The translations under genes and the position numbers were made by a program. This document shows, in pieces, positions 41,671 through 50,573 of a stretch of DNA of 64,000 bases (position 1 is the first letter of the stretch; the number at the start of each line of letters is the position of its first letter). Source of the DNA: Rhizobium sp. NFR03 (GTDB lineage: Bacteria; Pseudomonadota; Alphaproteobacteria; Rhizobiales; Rhizobiaceae); assembly GCF_900111275.1 (NCBI RefSeq), contig NZ_FOGR01000004.1, forward strand, positions 372,001 through 436,000. Reading direction: 5' to 3'. Below the pieces are notes generated by a model that was not told the DNA's origin, did no database searches, and saw nothing but the letters and a program-made list of their open reading frames with translations.

Positions 41671-42994
41671 CGGTATTTTACGGCGGCTGCCAAAGCGAAG
41701 GCCTGCGAGAACGAACGGGATCATGGACCGGTTCGAGGTCACCGGTCTGCACTCTCTCTCGTCGACGATAGAGCTGCGGCGGGATACCGCCGGCAACCTG
41801 ATGATCGTGTTCTTTGGCGCTCTGGCCGTGTTCATCGTGGCGGCCATGTGGTTCGGCACGTTCTCGAAGCAGGAGACCATGCGTGGGCTGGTGCTCGGCA
41901 CGAAGGGTGGCCAGCGCATCACCGTGCCCATCGGAGGAACCGTCAAGAAGGTCTGGATCGAACAGGGTCAGGCCGTGACGACGGGCCAGAAATTGCTGAC
42001 CGTCATTCCCCAGCAGACAGCCTCCGGAGCAAGCCCGTTGTCGGAGACAGACTTGCAGGCGCTGATCGACCAGAAGGCAAATACGGAGCAGCAGATCGCC
42101 AGTATAAAGACGTTGATGGCGCGCGACACGCAGGACATGCAGTCCTTCGACGCCAACGTCGAAGCGCTGACGAACAACCTTCGCAGTCAGGAACGCGAAC
42201 TGGAAAGATCTGTTGCCGCCCAGAGGGACATCGTCCAGAGAATGCAACGGTATCTCAAGGTCGGCTACACGACGCGCGACAGCGTGACCGCGCAGGAGCG
42301 GGCCTGGCAGGATTATGCCCAGCAGCTTGCGGCGGCGCGTCTGCAACTGGCGCAGCTTTCGGGCACCAGTCTTGAGAGACTGCGGGCTGTCCAGCAGAAC
42401 AACAACTACAGCGCCAATCAGCTTGCCGATATGGGCCGGCTGATCTCGGAGTTGACCGCGAAGATCGAGCGCGCGAAATCGGCCATCTCGACGGATATCG
42501 TCGCGGTGACCGATGGCAAGGTGGCGGCCATCAACGTTCGGGAAGGTGCGGAGGTCGCCGTCGGCGATACGGTGGCGGCGATCGGCGATCCCGATGCCCC
42601 TTTCATCATCGGCCTTCAGGCGCCATCGAAGAGCATGGGGCTTCTCACCATCGGCCAGCGGGTCGTGCTGAAATACGATGCGTTTCCCTACAAGACCTTC
42701 GGCGTGAAATACGGGCGCGTGATCGCGATCAGTGCGCAGCCCGTCACCCTGCCGAAAGAGGATGAGCAGAGCATGGCGATGGTCAACCCGGCTCTGGCCC
42801 AGAGCGCCCAGAGCGCGCCGCCGCAGTCGAAGTTTCTGGTCGAGGTGGAGCCGGAGGACAAGACGATCTCGGCTTATGGCGTCGACCGCCCGATCCTCAT
42901 CGGCTCGACGCTCTCGGCCGACGTGATCGTCGAGCGTCGGCGGCTGATCGACTGGGTGCTCGACCCGATTCTCGCCATGAGAGGCCGGACATGA
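41657..42994 (+). CDS. HlyD-family periplasmic adaptor (membrane fusion protein)
   Basis: 445 residues. A cytoplasmic N-terminus, one membrane span (NLMIVFFGALAVFIVAAMWFG, about residues 48-68), a first lipoyl half (GGTVKKVWIEQGQAVTTGQKLL), a long coiled coil (about 125-275, ANTEQQIASIKTLMARDTQDMQSFD onward), a second lipoyl half (VAVTDGKVAAINVREGAEVAVGDTVAAI) and a beta-barrel. This is the CvaA/HlyD design that bridges the ABC exporter and TolC. The ATG at 41657 overlaps the acyltransferase gene by 14 bases; a longer frame upstream is a shadow. Confidence 0.9.
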   Translation: MPLLDGILRRLPKRRPARTNGIMDRFEVTGLHSLSSTIELRRDTAGNLMIVFFGALAVFIVAAMWFGTFSKQETMRGLVLGTKGGQRITVPIGGTVKKVWIEQGQAVTTGQKLLTVIPQQTASGASPLSETDLQALIDQKANTEQQIASIKTLMARDTQDMQSFDANVEALTNNLRSQERELERSVAAQRDIVQRMQRYLKVGYTTRDSVTAQERAWQDYAQQLAAARLQLAQLSGTSLERLRAVQQNNNYSANQLADMGRLISELTAKIERAKSAISTDIVAVTDGKVAAINVREGAEVAVGDTVAAIGDPDAPFIIGLQAPSKSMGLLTIGQRVVLKYDAFPYKTFGVKYGRVIAISAQPVTLPKEDEQSMAMVNPALAQSAQSAPPQSKFLVEVEPEDKTISAYGVDRPILIGSTLSADVIVERRRLIDWVLDPILAMRGRT

Positions 42995-45291
42995 GCCTGC
43001 CGTTCTTTTCCGACAAGCCGCAGGTTCGCACGCTTCTGCAAAGCGAGCAGCAGGAGTGCGGCCTGGCCTGCCTGGCAATGGTCGCGAATGCCTACGGCCA
43101 TTCCGTCGATCTGCCCTATATGCGCTCGATCTTCGAGATCCACCGCGGCGGCATGTCGCTTGCCGAACTCTACCATCTCGCCTCCGCCTTTGGCCTGGAG
43201 GCGCGGGGGCTGTCGATCCAGAATATTGACGACATGCAAGGCTTGAAACTGCCGGCCATCCTGCACTGGGACGGGCGCCACTACGTCGTGCTGGAAAAGA
43301 TAAAGCGAGGGAAGTACGTCGTTCAGGATCCAGCCGTAGGGCGGCGCGTCTTCAACCGCGAGGACTTCAGCCGCTATTTCTCCGGGGTCGCGCTCGAGTT
43401 CCAGATGAAGACCGAGCTGGACAAGGTGGTTTCGAAGGATGGCGGTGTCTCCCTCTGGAGCATCGTCCGGTCGATGACGGGATACAAGCAGATCTTCTGG
43501 AAGATTTTCGCGGTGTCCGTCGCGATCGGAATCCTGACGCTGGCAACGCCCATTCTGCTGCAGGTGTCTCTCGATTTCGTGCTGCCGCAGGCCGATGTCG
43601 ATCTGCTGGGCATTCTCACGGTCGGACTCTGTGTTCTCCTCCTGTTCGAAACCGGTGGAAACTGGCTGCGCGACATGGTGATCCTGCGCAGTTCCATCAG
43701 TATGCAGCTCCAGTTCTCCCGTTCGGTCGTCAGCCATGGCCTGCGCCTGCCGCTGCGCTACTTCGAATCGCGTCATGCCGGCGATTTCGTTACGCGGCTG
43801 GGCTCGGTCGATCAGGTGAAGGCGTTCGCCTCAGACGGTCTCATCCGCTCGCTGGCTGATGCGGCCGTTTCGGTCATTTCCGTCTGCCTTATGTTCTACT
43901 ACTCGGTCGATATGACCTTTATGGTGCTCGCGACGCTGGCGGTGGCCGTCGGCGCCCGCACGCTTTATATGCGGCGGACGCGCGAGGCGACCACGGAGTC
44001 CCTGACGGCGAAGGCGGATGAGGTCAGCACACTGCTCGACGGACTCGACCGCATGCCGATCCTCAAGGCGCACAATGTTTCGGCACGGTTCGAACAACGC
44101 TGGTTCGAGAAGCTGGCACGGTTCGCCGGCCGGGATTTCGTATCGAGGCGACTGCAAATCGATACGCAATGCGTCGTCCACACCGTCGTCATCTTCGGCA
44201 CCGTCGCCACGCTCTATGCCGGTGTCGGCGCTGTCCTTCAGAACAAAATGACGATCGGCATGCTCTATGCCTTTTTCGCCCTGCGCGGCAGTTTCTTCCA
44301 GATGGCGGATTCGCTGACGACGAACCTGATGCACCTCACCGTCATCTCTTCCCATCTGCGACGTCTCGAGGACGTCATTCAGAACGTACCCGAAACGTCC
44401 GCACGCTCCGCGGTCATCCGCAAGGCGATCCGCCGGACCGTGGAGGTCAAGGACGTCGCGATCTCGTTCGGGCAGGAAGACCGACCTGTGGTCGTCAGCG
44501 CCAGTTTCAGCATCGACGTCGAGAAGGGCGAGCATATCGCGATCATCGGAGAGTCCGGTTCCGGCAAATCGTCGCTGCTCAAGGTGATCGCGAGCATCGC
44601 CTCGCCGACTGCTGGCGCGGTGCTGATCGACGGTCAGCCGCTTTCGCGGTTCGGCGTCATGGAGTACCGCAACAATATTGGTGCCGTGTTTGCCGATGAC
44701 GGGCTCTTTTCCGCAACGGTGGCTGAAAACGTCAGTCTGTTCGATCCGGACGTTCCGGTCGACAGGATCTTGCACGCTCTGCATCTGGTCGGCCTCGACC
44801 GCGAGATCGAGGCACTCCCGCAAGGGGTGGCGACCATCGTGTCGAACAACAATTCCCTGCTGTCGACCGGGCAGCGCCGCCGCGTGCTGGCCGCGCGGGT
44901 CATCTGCCGTCAGCCGCGCCTTATGCTGTTCGACGAGATCACCGCAAACCTCGATGTACGGACGGAATATGCCATGCTCGAAACCCTCTGCAAGATTCCC
45001 GGCGGCAAGATCTTCGTAACGCATAGCGATCGATTGCTGGATTTCGTCGATAAAGCCTACCGGATGATCGACGGCATGCTCGTGCCCGTCGATATCCGGG
45101 AGATGAAGGTTCTCCCGTCCCGGACGGTGGCGCGGACTGGTGCGTCGGTGTCGCAGACGCTGGACACGTCGCGCGCCGTGCATCCTCCATCCGCGATATC
45201 CGAGCCTGGACGGCGGAACGACCCGAACGAAACCGTTCAGGAGCGCGTCAGGCGCATGATGGCGAAGCGCCAGCAACCGCCCGTCGGCTGA
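42991..45291 (+). CDS. C39-peptidase-containing ABC exporter (bacteriocin/microcin type)
   Basis: 766 residues in three parts. The N-terminal C39 peptidase retains the oxyanion Gln17, Cys23 (QSEQQECGLACLAM), His97 (DGRHYVVLE) and Asp113 (VVQDPAVG), so it should cleave double-glycine leaders. A membrane domain with about six spans covers residues 165-450. The ATPase domain has Walker A GESGSGKSS (about 520), a relaxed signature LSTGQRRR (about 625) and Walker B LMLFDEITANLD. The C-terminal 60 residues are a polar tail. Design equals CvaB of microcin V. The ATG overlaps the HlyD stop as ATGA. It should process and export the 38688 peptide. Confidence 0.93.
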   Translation: MSLPFFSDKPQVRTLLQSEQQECGLACLAMVANAYGHSVDLPYMRSIFEIHRGGMSLAELYHLASAFGLEARGLSIQNIDDMQGLKLPAILHWDGRHYVVLEKIKRGKYVVQDPAVGRRVFNREDFSRYFSGVALEFQMKTELDKVVSKDGGVSLWSIVRSMTGYKQIFWKIFAVSVAIGILTLATPILLQVSLDFVLPQADVDLLGILTVGLCVLLLFETGGNWLRDMVILRSSISMQLQFSRSVVSHGLRLPLRYFESRHAGDFVTRLGSVDQVKAFASDGLIRSLADAAVSVISVCLMFYYSVDMTFMVLATLAVAVGARTLYMRRTREATTESLTAKADEVSTLLDGLDRMPILKAHNVSARFEQRWFEKLARFAGRDFVSRRLQIDTQCVVHTVVIFGTVATLYAGVGAVLQNKMTIGMLYAFFALRGSFFQMADSLTTNLMHLTVISSHLRRLEDVIQNVPETSARSAVIRKAIRRTVEVKDVAISFGQEDRPVVVSASFSIDVEKGEHIAIIGESGSGKSSLLKVIASIASPTAGAVLIDGQPLSRFGVMEYRNNIGAVFADDGLFSATVAENVSLFDPDVPVDRILHALHLVGLDREIEALPQGVATIVSNNNSLLSTGQRRRVLAARVICRQPRLMLFDEITANLDVRTEYAMLETLCKIPGGKIFVTHSDRLLDFVDKAYRMIDGMLVPVDIREMKVLPSRTVARTGASVSQTLDTSRAVHPPSAISEPGRRNDPNETVQERVRRMMAKRQQPPVG

Positions 45292-45309
45292 TCAAGGAGA
45301 GCCGGTCAA

Positions 45310-46686
45310 TCAGGGAGAAGAGAGCTCCGCAGCGATCTCGTCGAGCACCACCCTCAGCGTCGAAACCACCTGATCGACCTCGTCACGGCTGATCGTAAAG
45401 GCCGGCGCGATCAATATCCGATCGCCGCTGGCGCGCACGATCAGGTTTCGCATGAAGCAGAAGTTCCGGACGATCATGCCGATATCGGAGGGGTTGCTGA
45501 AGCGCTTGCGCGTTTCCTTTTCCAGAACCAGTTGAACCGCGCCGAGGAGGCCTGTGGACACGGCCTCTCCGACCATGATGTGGTCCGACAGGCTTTCAAG
45601 AGCGCGTGCGAAATAGGGTCCGATGTCGTCGCGCACCCGTTCCACCAGATGTTCGCTCTCGATGATGTCGAGATTGGCAAGGGCACCGGCAGCGGCGACC
45701 GGATGGCCGGAATAGGTAAACCCGTGCTGGAATGCACCGGCCTCGTTGATCAGAACGTCCGCGACCCGATCCGAGACCATGACGCCGGCGATGGGTTGAT
45801 AGCCGGAGGAAAGACCCTTGGCGATGGCGCAGAAATCCGGCGCCAGTCCATAATACTGATAGCCGAACCAGGCTCCCATCCGACCGAAACCACAGATCAC
45901 TTCGTCCACGGCCAGCAGAATGTCGTATGCTCGGCAAATCCTCTGAATCTCCGGCCAGTAGCTGGCAGGTGGAATGATGACGCCGCCGGTGCCCTGGATG
46001 GGTTCCGCCACGAAAGCTGCGACATTCTCCGCGCCGATCGCCTTGATCGTCTCTTCGAGTTCGCGCGCCCGTTTCAGACCGAAGGCCTCGGGCGAGAGAT
46101 CGCCGCCCTCGGCATACCAGTAGGGTTGCCCGATATGGACGATGCCGGGGATCGGCAGATCGCCCTGTTCGTGCATGTGCACCATGCCGCCGAGACTGGC
46201 GCCGGCAACCGTTGAGCCATGATAGGCGTTCGTCCTCGAGATGATCACCTTCTTCGTCGGCTGGCCGCGTGTCGCCCAGTAGACACGCGCCATACGCAGC
46301 CACGTGTCATTGGCCTCGGAACCGGAATTGGTGAAGAAGACGTGGTTGATATGCGGCCCGGCGTGGCTGCAGATGCGGGCGGCCAGACGCGCCGTCGGCT
46401 CCGTCGTGGTCGCAAAGAAACTGTTGTAGAAGGGCAGTGCCGTCATCTGGGCATAGACCGCGTCGGCGATCTCGCGCCGACCGTAGCCGACGTTGACGCA
46501 CCAGAGCCCGGAAAAAGCGTCGAGATAGCCATTGCCGTCCGCGTCGAAGACATGCACGCCCTCGCCACGCGTCATCACGCGGACGCCGTGTTGCTGAAGA
46601 ACCTTCATATCCGAGAAAGGATGAAGGTGGTGCTTGAGATCCAGCGCGGAAAGCTCGCTGCTCTTGCTCATGGATGTCTGGAGCAT
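45310..46686 (-). CDS. Class III (omega) aminotransferase, PLP-dependent
   Basis: 458 residues. The PLP lysine is Lys290 in CAIAKGLSSGYQPIAG, with the cofactor aspartate at Asp261 in LLAVDEVICGFGRMG and the phosphate-binding TNSGSEANDTWLRMARVYW. The sequence is that of the omega-amino acid:pyruvate / taurine / putrescine aminotransferase group, which transfers amino groups to or from terminal carbonyls. GGGAG lies nine bases before the ATG. It is the last gene of a unit with the ketosynthase and acyl carrier protein genes and converges on the exporter operon with an 18-base gap. It may aminate an ACP-bound keto- or aldehyde-acyl chain. Confidence 0.9.
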   Translation of the reverse strand: MLQTSMSKSSELSALDLKHHLHPFSDMKVLQQHGVRVMTRGEGVHVFDADGNGYLDAFSGLWCVNVGYGRREIADAVYAQMTALPFYNSFFATTTEPTARLAARICSHAGPHINHVFFTNSGSEANDTWLRMARVYWATRGQPTKKVIISRTNAYHGSTVAGASLGGMVHMHEQGDLPIPGIVHIGQPYWYAEGGDLSPEAFGLKRARELEETIKAIGAENVAAFVAEPIQGTGGVIIPPASYWPEIQRICRAYDILLAVDEVICGFGRMGAWFGYQYYGLAPDFCAIAKGLSSGYQPIAGVMVSDRVADVLINEAGAFQHGFTYSGHPVAAAGALANLDIIESEHLVERVRDDIGPYFARALESLSDHIMVGEAVSTGLLGAVQLVLEKETRKRFSNPSDIGMIVRNFCFMRNLIVRASGDRILIAPAFTISRDEVDQVVSTLRVVLDEIAAELSSP

Positions 46687-46698
46687 TGTCTTCTTCTC

Positions 46699-46808
46699 CC
46701 GCTAAAGCGTTTTGCGATCTTTCGGATTCGCTCCATGCGCTTTAAGCTTTCGTTTTCTCGCCTGTCGTTCTCGCAAACCTGCAGCACACGTCTGCGCGAC
46801 ATGCTTTT
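46699..46808. repeat. Rhizobiales-type intergenic repeat element
   Basis: The gap between aminotransferase and ketosynthase genes contains CTAAAGCG (from about 46701), CGATCTTTCGGATTCGCT, TGCGCTTTAAG and, about 50 bases further, CTGCGCGACATGCTTTTTC. TAAAGCG and CGCTTTA form inverted ends of the first half. From memory this matches a dispersed intergenic element seen many times in Rhizobium, Agrobacterium and Brucella genomes. Only one copy is in the window. Confidence 0.45.
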
Positions 46809-47999
46809 TCAAGCCGTGAAGAGCAGCGAGGCGTTCAGCCCGCCGAATGCGAAGGAATTCGACAGGGCGGCTTTCAGCGTTGCAGCGCGTGCCATATTCG
46901 GCACGCAGTCGATATCGCAGTCCGGATCGGGTTCGAGAAAGTTGGCCGTCGGCGGCATCATCCCGCGCGAAAGCGCCAGCACCGTCGCCACGGCCTCGAT
47001 ACCGCCGGACGCGCCCAGGCCATGGCCGGTCACGCTTTTCGTGCTGCTGACCGGCGGCGTGCGGTCTTTGCCGAAAACGGTCTTGATCGCCTGCGTTTCC
47101 GTCATGTCGTTCGCCAGCGTTCCCGTGCCATGGGCATTGATGTAATCGACGTCGGACAGGGACAGGCCAGCCTTTTCCACGGCATCGCGCATAACCCGTG
47201 CCATGCCGCTCTCCGACGGATTGAACATATCCACGGCATCCGCCGAGCAGGAAAAGCCGGAGAGCCGGGCAATGGGCGTCGCGACACGCGCTCTGGCGGT
47301 GTCCTCAGCCTCGAGAACCAGCATTCCCGCACCTTCCCCGAGCACCAGTCCCAGACGCCCCTTGGAAAAGGGCCGGCAGACATCCGGCGCGAGGATGCGC
47401 ATGCTGTCCCATGCACGGATGGTGCCTTCGCCGAGAGGTGCTTCCGCACCGCCGGCGACAGCCACGTCGGCAAGTCCCGAGCGGATGAGTTCGGCTGCGA
47501 TCCCGATTGCGTGGGTGCCGGAGGCGCAGGCGCTGGCGATGACGAAGGTCGGCCCCCGAAAGCCGTAGGCGATGGAGACCCAGCTTGCCGAGGAGCTCGA
47601 CATGGCCTTGGAGACGGTCAGGGGATGAATACGCTGTTGTTTCTCTCCGTAGAGGCGCAGGAATTGTTCATCGAGTGTGCCAAGGCCTGCCCCGCCGTTG
47701 CCGATGATGACGGCGACCCGTGCCGGATCGATCGAATCCCTGGTCAGTCCGGCATGCGCAAGCGCTTCTCCGGCCGCCTTGACGGCGAGCTGCGCGCTTC
47801 TGTCGAGTGCGGCGGCCTTGACCGGCAGCGACGCCACGAAACCGTTGTCGGTGATTTCGGCCACCTTGAACCGGCTATCGGCAATCGCACTCGGCGTGCT
47901 GGTTGCAGACCGCCCGTTGCACAGGGCCTCCCAGAATGACTCGACATCCGCACCGCCGGGGCAGATCACTCCGTAACCGGTCACCGCCACGCCCCGCAT
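46809..47999 (-). CDS. Beta-ketoacyl-ACP synthase, NodE/FabF-like
   Basis: 396 residues with the complete KAS II triad: Cys158 (SACASGTHA), His290 (INAHGTGT) and His326 (KSVTGHGLGASGG, with Lys321), and the closing NSFAFGGLN. Length and pairing with a separate acyl carrier protein gene recall NodE/NodF, the specialised pair that builds the unusual acyl chain of some Nod factors. The ATG shares one base with the ACP stop. It would extend an ACP-bound acyl chain by two carbons. A housekeeping FabF is less likely because of the operon context. Confidence 0.88.
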   Translation of the reverse strand: MRGVAVTGYGVICPGGADVESFWEALCNGRSATSTPSAIADSRFKVAEITDNGFVASLPVKAAALDRSAQLAVKAAGEALAHAGLTRDSIDPARVAVIIGNGGAGLGTLDEQFLRLYGEKQQRIHPLTVSKAMSSSSASWVSIAYGFRGPTFVIASACASGTHAIGIAAELIRSGLADVAVAGGAEAPLGEGTIRAWDSMRILAPDVCRPFSKGRLGLVLGEGAGMLVLEAEDTARARVATPIARLSGFSCSADAVDMFNPSESGMARVMRDAVEKAGLSLSDVDYINAHGTGTLANDMTETQAIKTVFGKDRTPPVSSTKSVTGHGLGASGGIEAVATVLALSRGMMPPTANFLEPDPDCDIDCVPNMARAATLKAALSNSFAFGGLNASLLFTA

Positions 48000-48283
48000 C
48001 AGACGGCAACAGCCTTGAGCGCAGCCGGCTGCACCTGGGTCGCTACGCACTCGTCAACGACCAGCACGACATCCCCCACCGTTTTCAGACGGGTGGCGAC
48101 GTCGTTGAAATTGACGTTGATGCGGATCTTGAACTCGTCTTCGATGAAGAACACGAACTCGATGAAATCGAGTGAATCCACGTCCAGGTCATCCAGTGCA
48201 GTATCCGGGCGGATATCTTCGGCATTCTTTCCTGCTTTTTCAACGAGTATGCGTTTAATCGTCTCGAAGGTATTCGTGTTCAT
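47999..48283 (-). CDS. Acyl carrier protein, NodF-like
   Basis: 94 residues with the phosphopantetheine serine at Ser37 (DDLDVDSLDFIEF) in an acidic four-helix ACP pattern (ETIKRILVEKAGKNAEDIRPDTALDDL; FFIEDEFKIRI). A C-terminal tail of about 20 residues (CVATQVQPAALKAVAV) is longer than in AcpP, as in NodF. GAGGG is eight bases before the ATG at 48283; in-frame sequence up to 48331 is not ACP-like. It is the first gene of the ACP, ketosynthase, aminotransferase unit and should carry the growing acyl chain. Confidence 0.9.
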   Translation of the reverse strand: MNTNTFETIKRILVEKAGKNAEDIRPDTALDDLDVDSLDFIEFVFFIEDEFKIRINVNFNDVATRLKTVGDVVLVVDECVATQVQPAALKAVAV

Positions 48284-48576
48284 TTGATATCCCTCTGAAA
48301 TGCCACAGAGAGATACCAGAGTATCCGTCAATTCACTGTTAAAGACATCTCTAAATATCGATCTGCTGCTCGTTATGAAGCACTTCGAGGCCTCGATGAT
48401 GGATCTTTCAGCAGGCCACCTGTCATCAGACTGCCTTACCCTGATACGAACTCCGCTGCCTGTCCAGCTAGCTTTGAAGCCTTCGGCGTCTCTTGCCGAC
48501 GACCACGTTGAAGCAGAATACAGGCAATCCCCGACGCGCTCCTTGGTTTACCAGGAGCGCCACGTTGACCAAGGCA

Positions 48577-49749
48577 TTACGAGGGAACCGGTGCGTCGGG
48601 CAGGATCAGCTTTCGTTCGCGCAACTCCTCCCAGAACGCCGGGGGAATGCTCACTTTCATGGACTGGATGTTCGCTTCCACCTGTGCCGGCACACGAGAC
48701 CCGGGCACGATCGCCGACACGATCGATGGGGCTCCTGCGAACTGAAGGGCAGCGGTTCGGATGTCGATGCCATTGCGCTTTGCAACCTCTGCAAGCTGAG
48801 CTCTCTTTTCGACAACGCCGGCAGGAAGCTTGTCGCTGAAATGATATCGGTTGCGACCTCCGAGGAATCCGTCATTGAGAGGCGTGCCGACCGTGACGGT
48901 TATCCCCTTGGCAGCCAAGGCGGGGAAGGTTTTCGTATGCGCTTCCTCGTGATCGATGATGCTGTATTGGCAGGCAAGAAGGACGATGTCGGGCGTCGGG
49001 CCATCTCCTGTTGCAGCAAGAACGGCGGCCTCGGGGCGATTGATGCCAAAGCCCCATGCCTTGATCAAACCCTCGTTCCGCATGCGTTCGAGTTCGACCA
49101 TCGCTCCGGTTCGGGCAGTCTCGTACGAACGTGTCCAGGGTTGCGGCAGCTCGACATTGTCAGGACCCAGATCGTGGATATAGACGATGTCGATGCTGGA
49201 AAGCCCCATACGCTGCAGGCTGTCTTCCACAGAGCGGCGAGCGCCCTCTGCCGTGTAGGCGTATTCGTAAGAAAAATTGAGCTTCTCCGCCCAGAAATCG
49301 GGGGCTAGCAGATCGCGGCTGGGATGGAACACGCGCCCGACTTTGGTCGAGACCAGATATTGGTCACGCGGCTTGGTTCTCAGGAATGTGCCCAGGCGGT
49401 GCTCGGAGAGCCCGTGACCATAATAAGGGGACGTGTCGAAAAGGCGAACGCCACCGTCCCAGGCTGCGTCAAGCGTGGCTTGCGCCTGAGCATCACTTAT
49501 CGGCGCGAAAATATTGCCGATCTGGGTGCCGCCCATTCCAAACCGGAAAGGCGGCCGGTATCGAACGCCGTTTTCAGCGGGTCCATTCGACGGCAGGCTT
49601 GTTCCGGTTATTTTACCCAACGTTGGCATCACGGTTCCCTGAACCGTTTGAGCCTCGAACGCGGATGTCTGCGCCCGAACGAGTGCGGGAGCGAGTGCGG
49701 TCGCAACCGCAGTACCGGCCGCCAGTGTCAAAAAATCGCGACGATCCAT
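48577..49749 (-). CDS. Aldo/keto reductase with Tat signal
   Basis: 390 residues. An N-terminal twin-arginine signal (MDRRDFLTLAAGTAVATALAPALVRA) implies export of the folded enzyme. The (beta/alpha)8 reductase has the catalytic Asp/Tyr in LFDTSPYYGHGLSEHRLG, Lys in YLVSTKVGRVF and His in IVYIHDLGPDN, as in the L-fucose/D-threo-aldose dehydrogenase branch. The ATG at 49749 has TGGAG six bases upstream. It is followed downstream by the ACP unit after a 293-base gap and preceded by a SnoaL-like gene on the same strand. The substrate is unknown. Confidence 0.88.
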   Translation of the reverse strand: MDRRDFLTLAAGTAVATALAPALVRAQTSAFEAQTVQGTVMPTLGKITGTSLPSNGPAENGVRYRPPFRFGMGGTQIGNIFAPISDAQAQATLDAAWDGGVRLFDTSPYYGHGLSEHRLGTFLRTKPRDQYLVSTKVGRVFHPSRDLLAPDFWAEKLNFSYEYAYTAEGARRSVEDSLQRMGLSSIDIVYIHDLGPDNVELPQPWTRSYETARTGAMVELERMRNEGLIKAWGFGINRPEAAVLAATGDGPTPDIVLLACQYSIIDHEEAHTKTFPALAAKGITVTVGTPLNDGFLGGRNRYHFSDKLPAGVVEKRAQLAEVAKRNGIDIRTAALQFAGAPSIVSAIVPGSRVPAQVEANIQSMKVSIPPAFWEELRERKLILPDAPVPS

Positions 49750-49847
49750 CGTAAACTCCAGAATGTGAAAGAGGTAAATCTGCGCTGCGACGGCATCGCG
49801 AAGCACAAGAGAGTTCGGAATTGGTTTGATAAGGAAGCGTGATGCCG

Positions 49848-50363
49848 TCAGCGCAAATTGGGCGCCTCATTCAGCAAGGCTGAATCCCAATGCTCTGCCG
49901 CTTTGCCATCCTTGATGCGCCACATATCGAACCAGGTCGTGCTGTAGCTCTTCGCGGGATCCTTCGGGTCTTTCTCGGTGCGTGCATAGGTCACAACGAC
50001 CAGATCACCTTCCGCAACGACATCGGCAACCTTCATAGAGATCTTGTCTGGAATGGGCTTCGGTTGGACCTTCAGGACGTCCGTGAAATAGGCGACGACC
50101 GACTTCAGTCCGCTTTGCGCATTCGGGTTATGCTGAATGTATTCGTCCGTCAGATACTGGTTGGCCTTGTCCCAATGCCCGGCCTCCAGAAGTTCGAGAA
50201 TGATCTTGTATGCGACCTGCTTGTTTGCGTGAAGCTTGGGATCCGGGCTGGTGAATAGGGCGTCCGGGTTAGAAGACGCAACGACGGCTTCCTGAGCTTG
50301 CACGGATGCGCCCGTCATTGCGGACCCAAGGACGATGCCAATAGCGAGGGCGAATTTCTTCAA
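49848..50363 (-). CDS. Secreted SnoaL-like (NTF2-fold) protein
   Basis: About 171 residues from a TTG that has GGAG seven bases upstream; the longer frame to 50450 lacks a ribosome binding site. A signal peptide (KKFALAIGIVLGSAMTGASVQA) precedes an NTF2-like domain: KIILELLEAGHWDKANQYLTDEYIQHNPNAQSG, GDLVVVTYARTEKDP and WFDMWRIKDGKAAEHWDS, the pattern of SnoaL-type cyclase/ester-cyclase-like proteins. It is 98 bases upstream of the aldo/keto reductase and divergent from an AraC gene that probably controls both. Confidence 0.8.
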   Translation of the reverse strand: MKKFALAIGIVLGSAMTGASVQAQEAVVASSNPDALFTSPDPKLHANKQVAYKIILELLEAGHWDKANQYLTDEYIQHNPNAQSGLKSVVAYFTDVLKVQPKPIPDKISMKVADVVAEGDLVVVTYARTEKDPKDPAKSYSTTWFDMWRIKDGKAAEHWDSALLNEAPNLR

Positions 50364-50573
50364 GAAGGTTCTCCGTACAATGTGCTGTTTGTTGCGAGGC
50401 GGGTGCTGGTCCGGTTCACCGGCCGGTCTGTTGGATATGCTCTTGACCATAGGGTCTCGTTCATTCCCCGTGTTAGATCGATCCTACCGTTTTTTTGCAT
50501 GATCCTGTCGATTGCCTTGCGAGCAACATATTCTGCGATCACATTCTCAGGAGTGGAGCGAGAGGCTTGGCGC

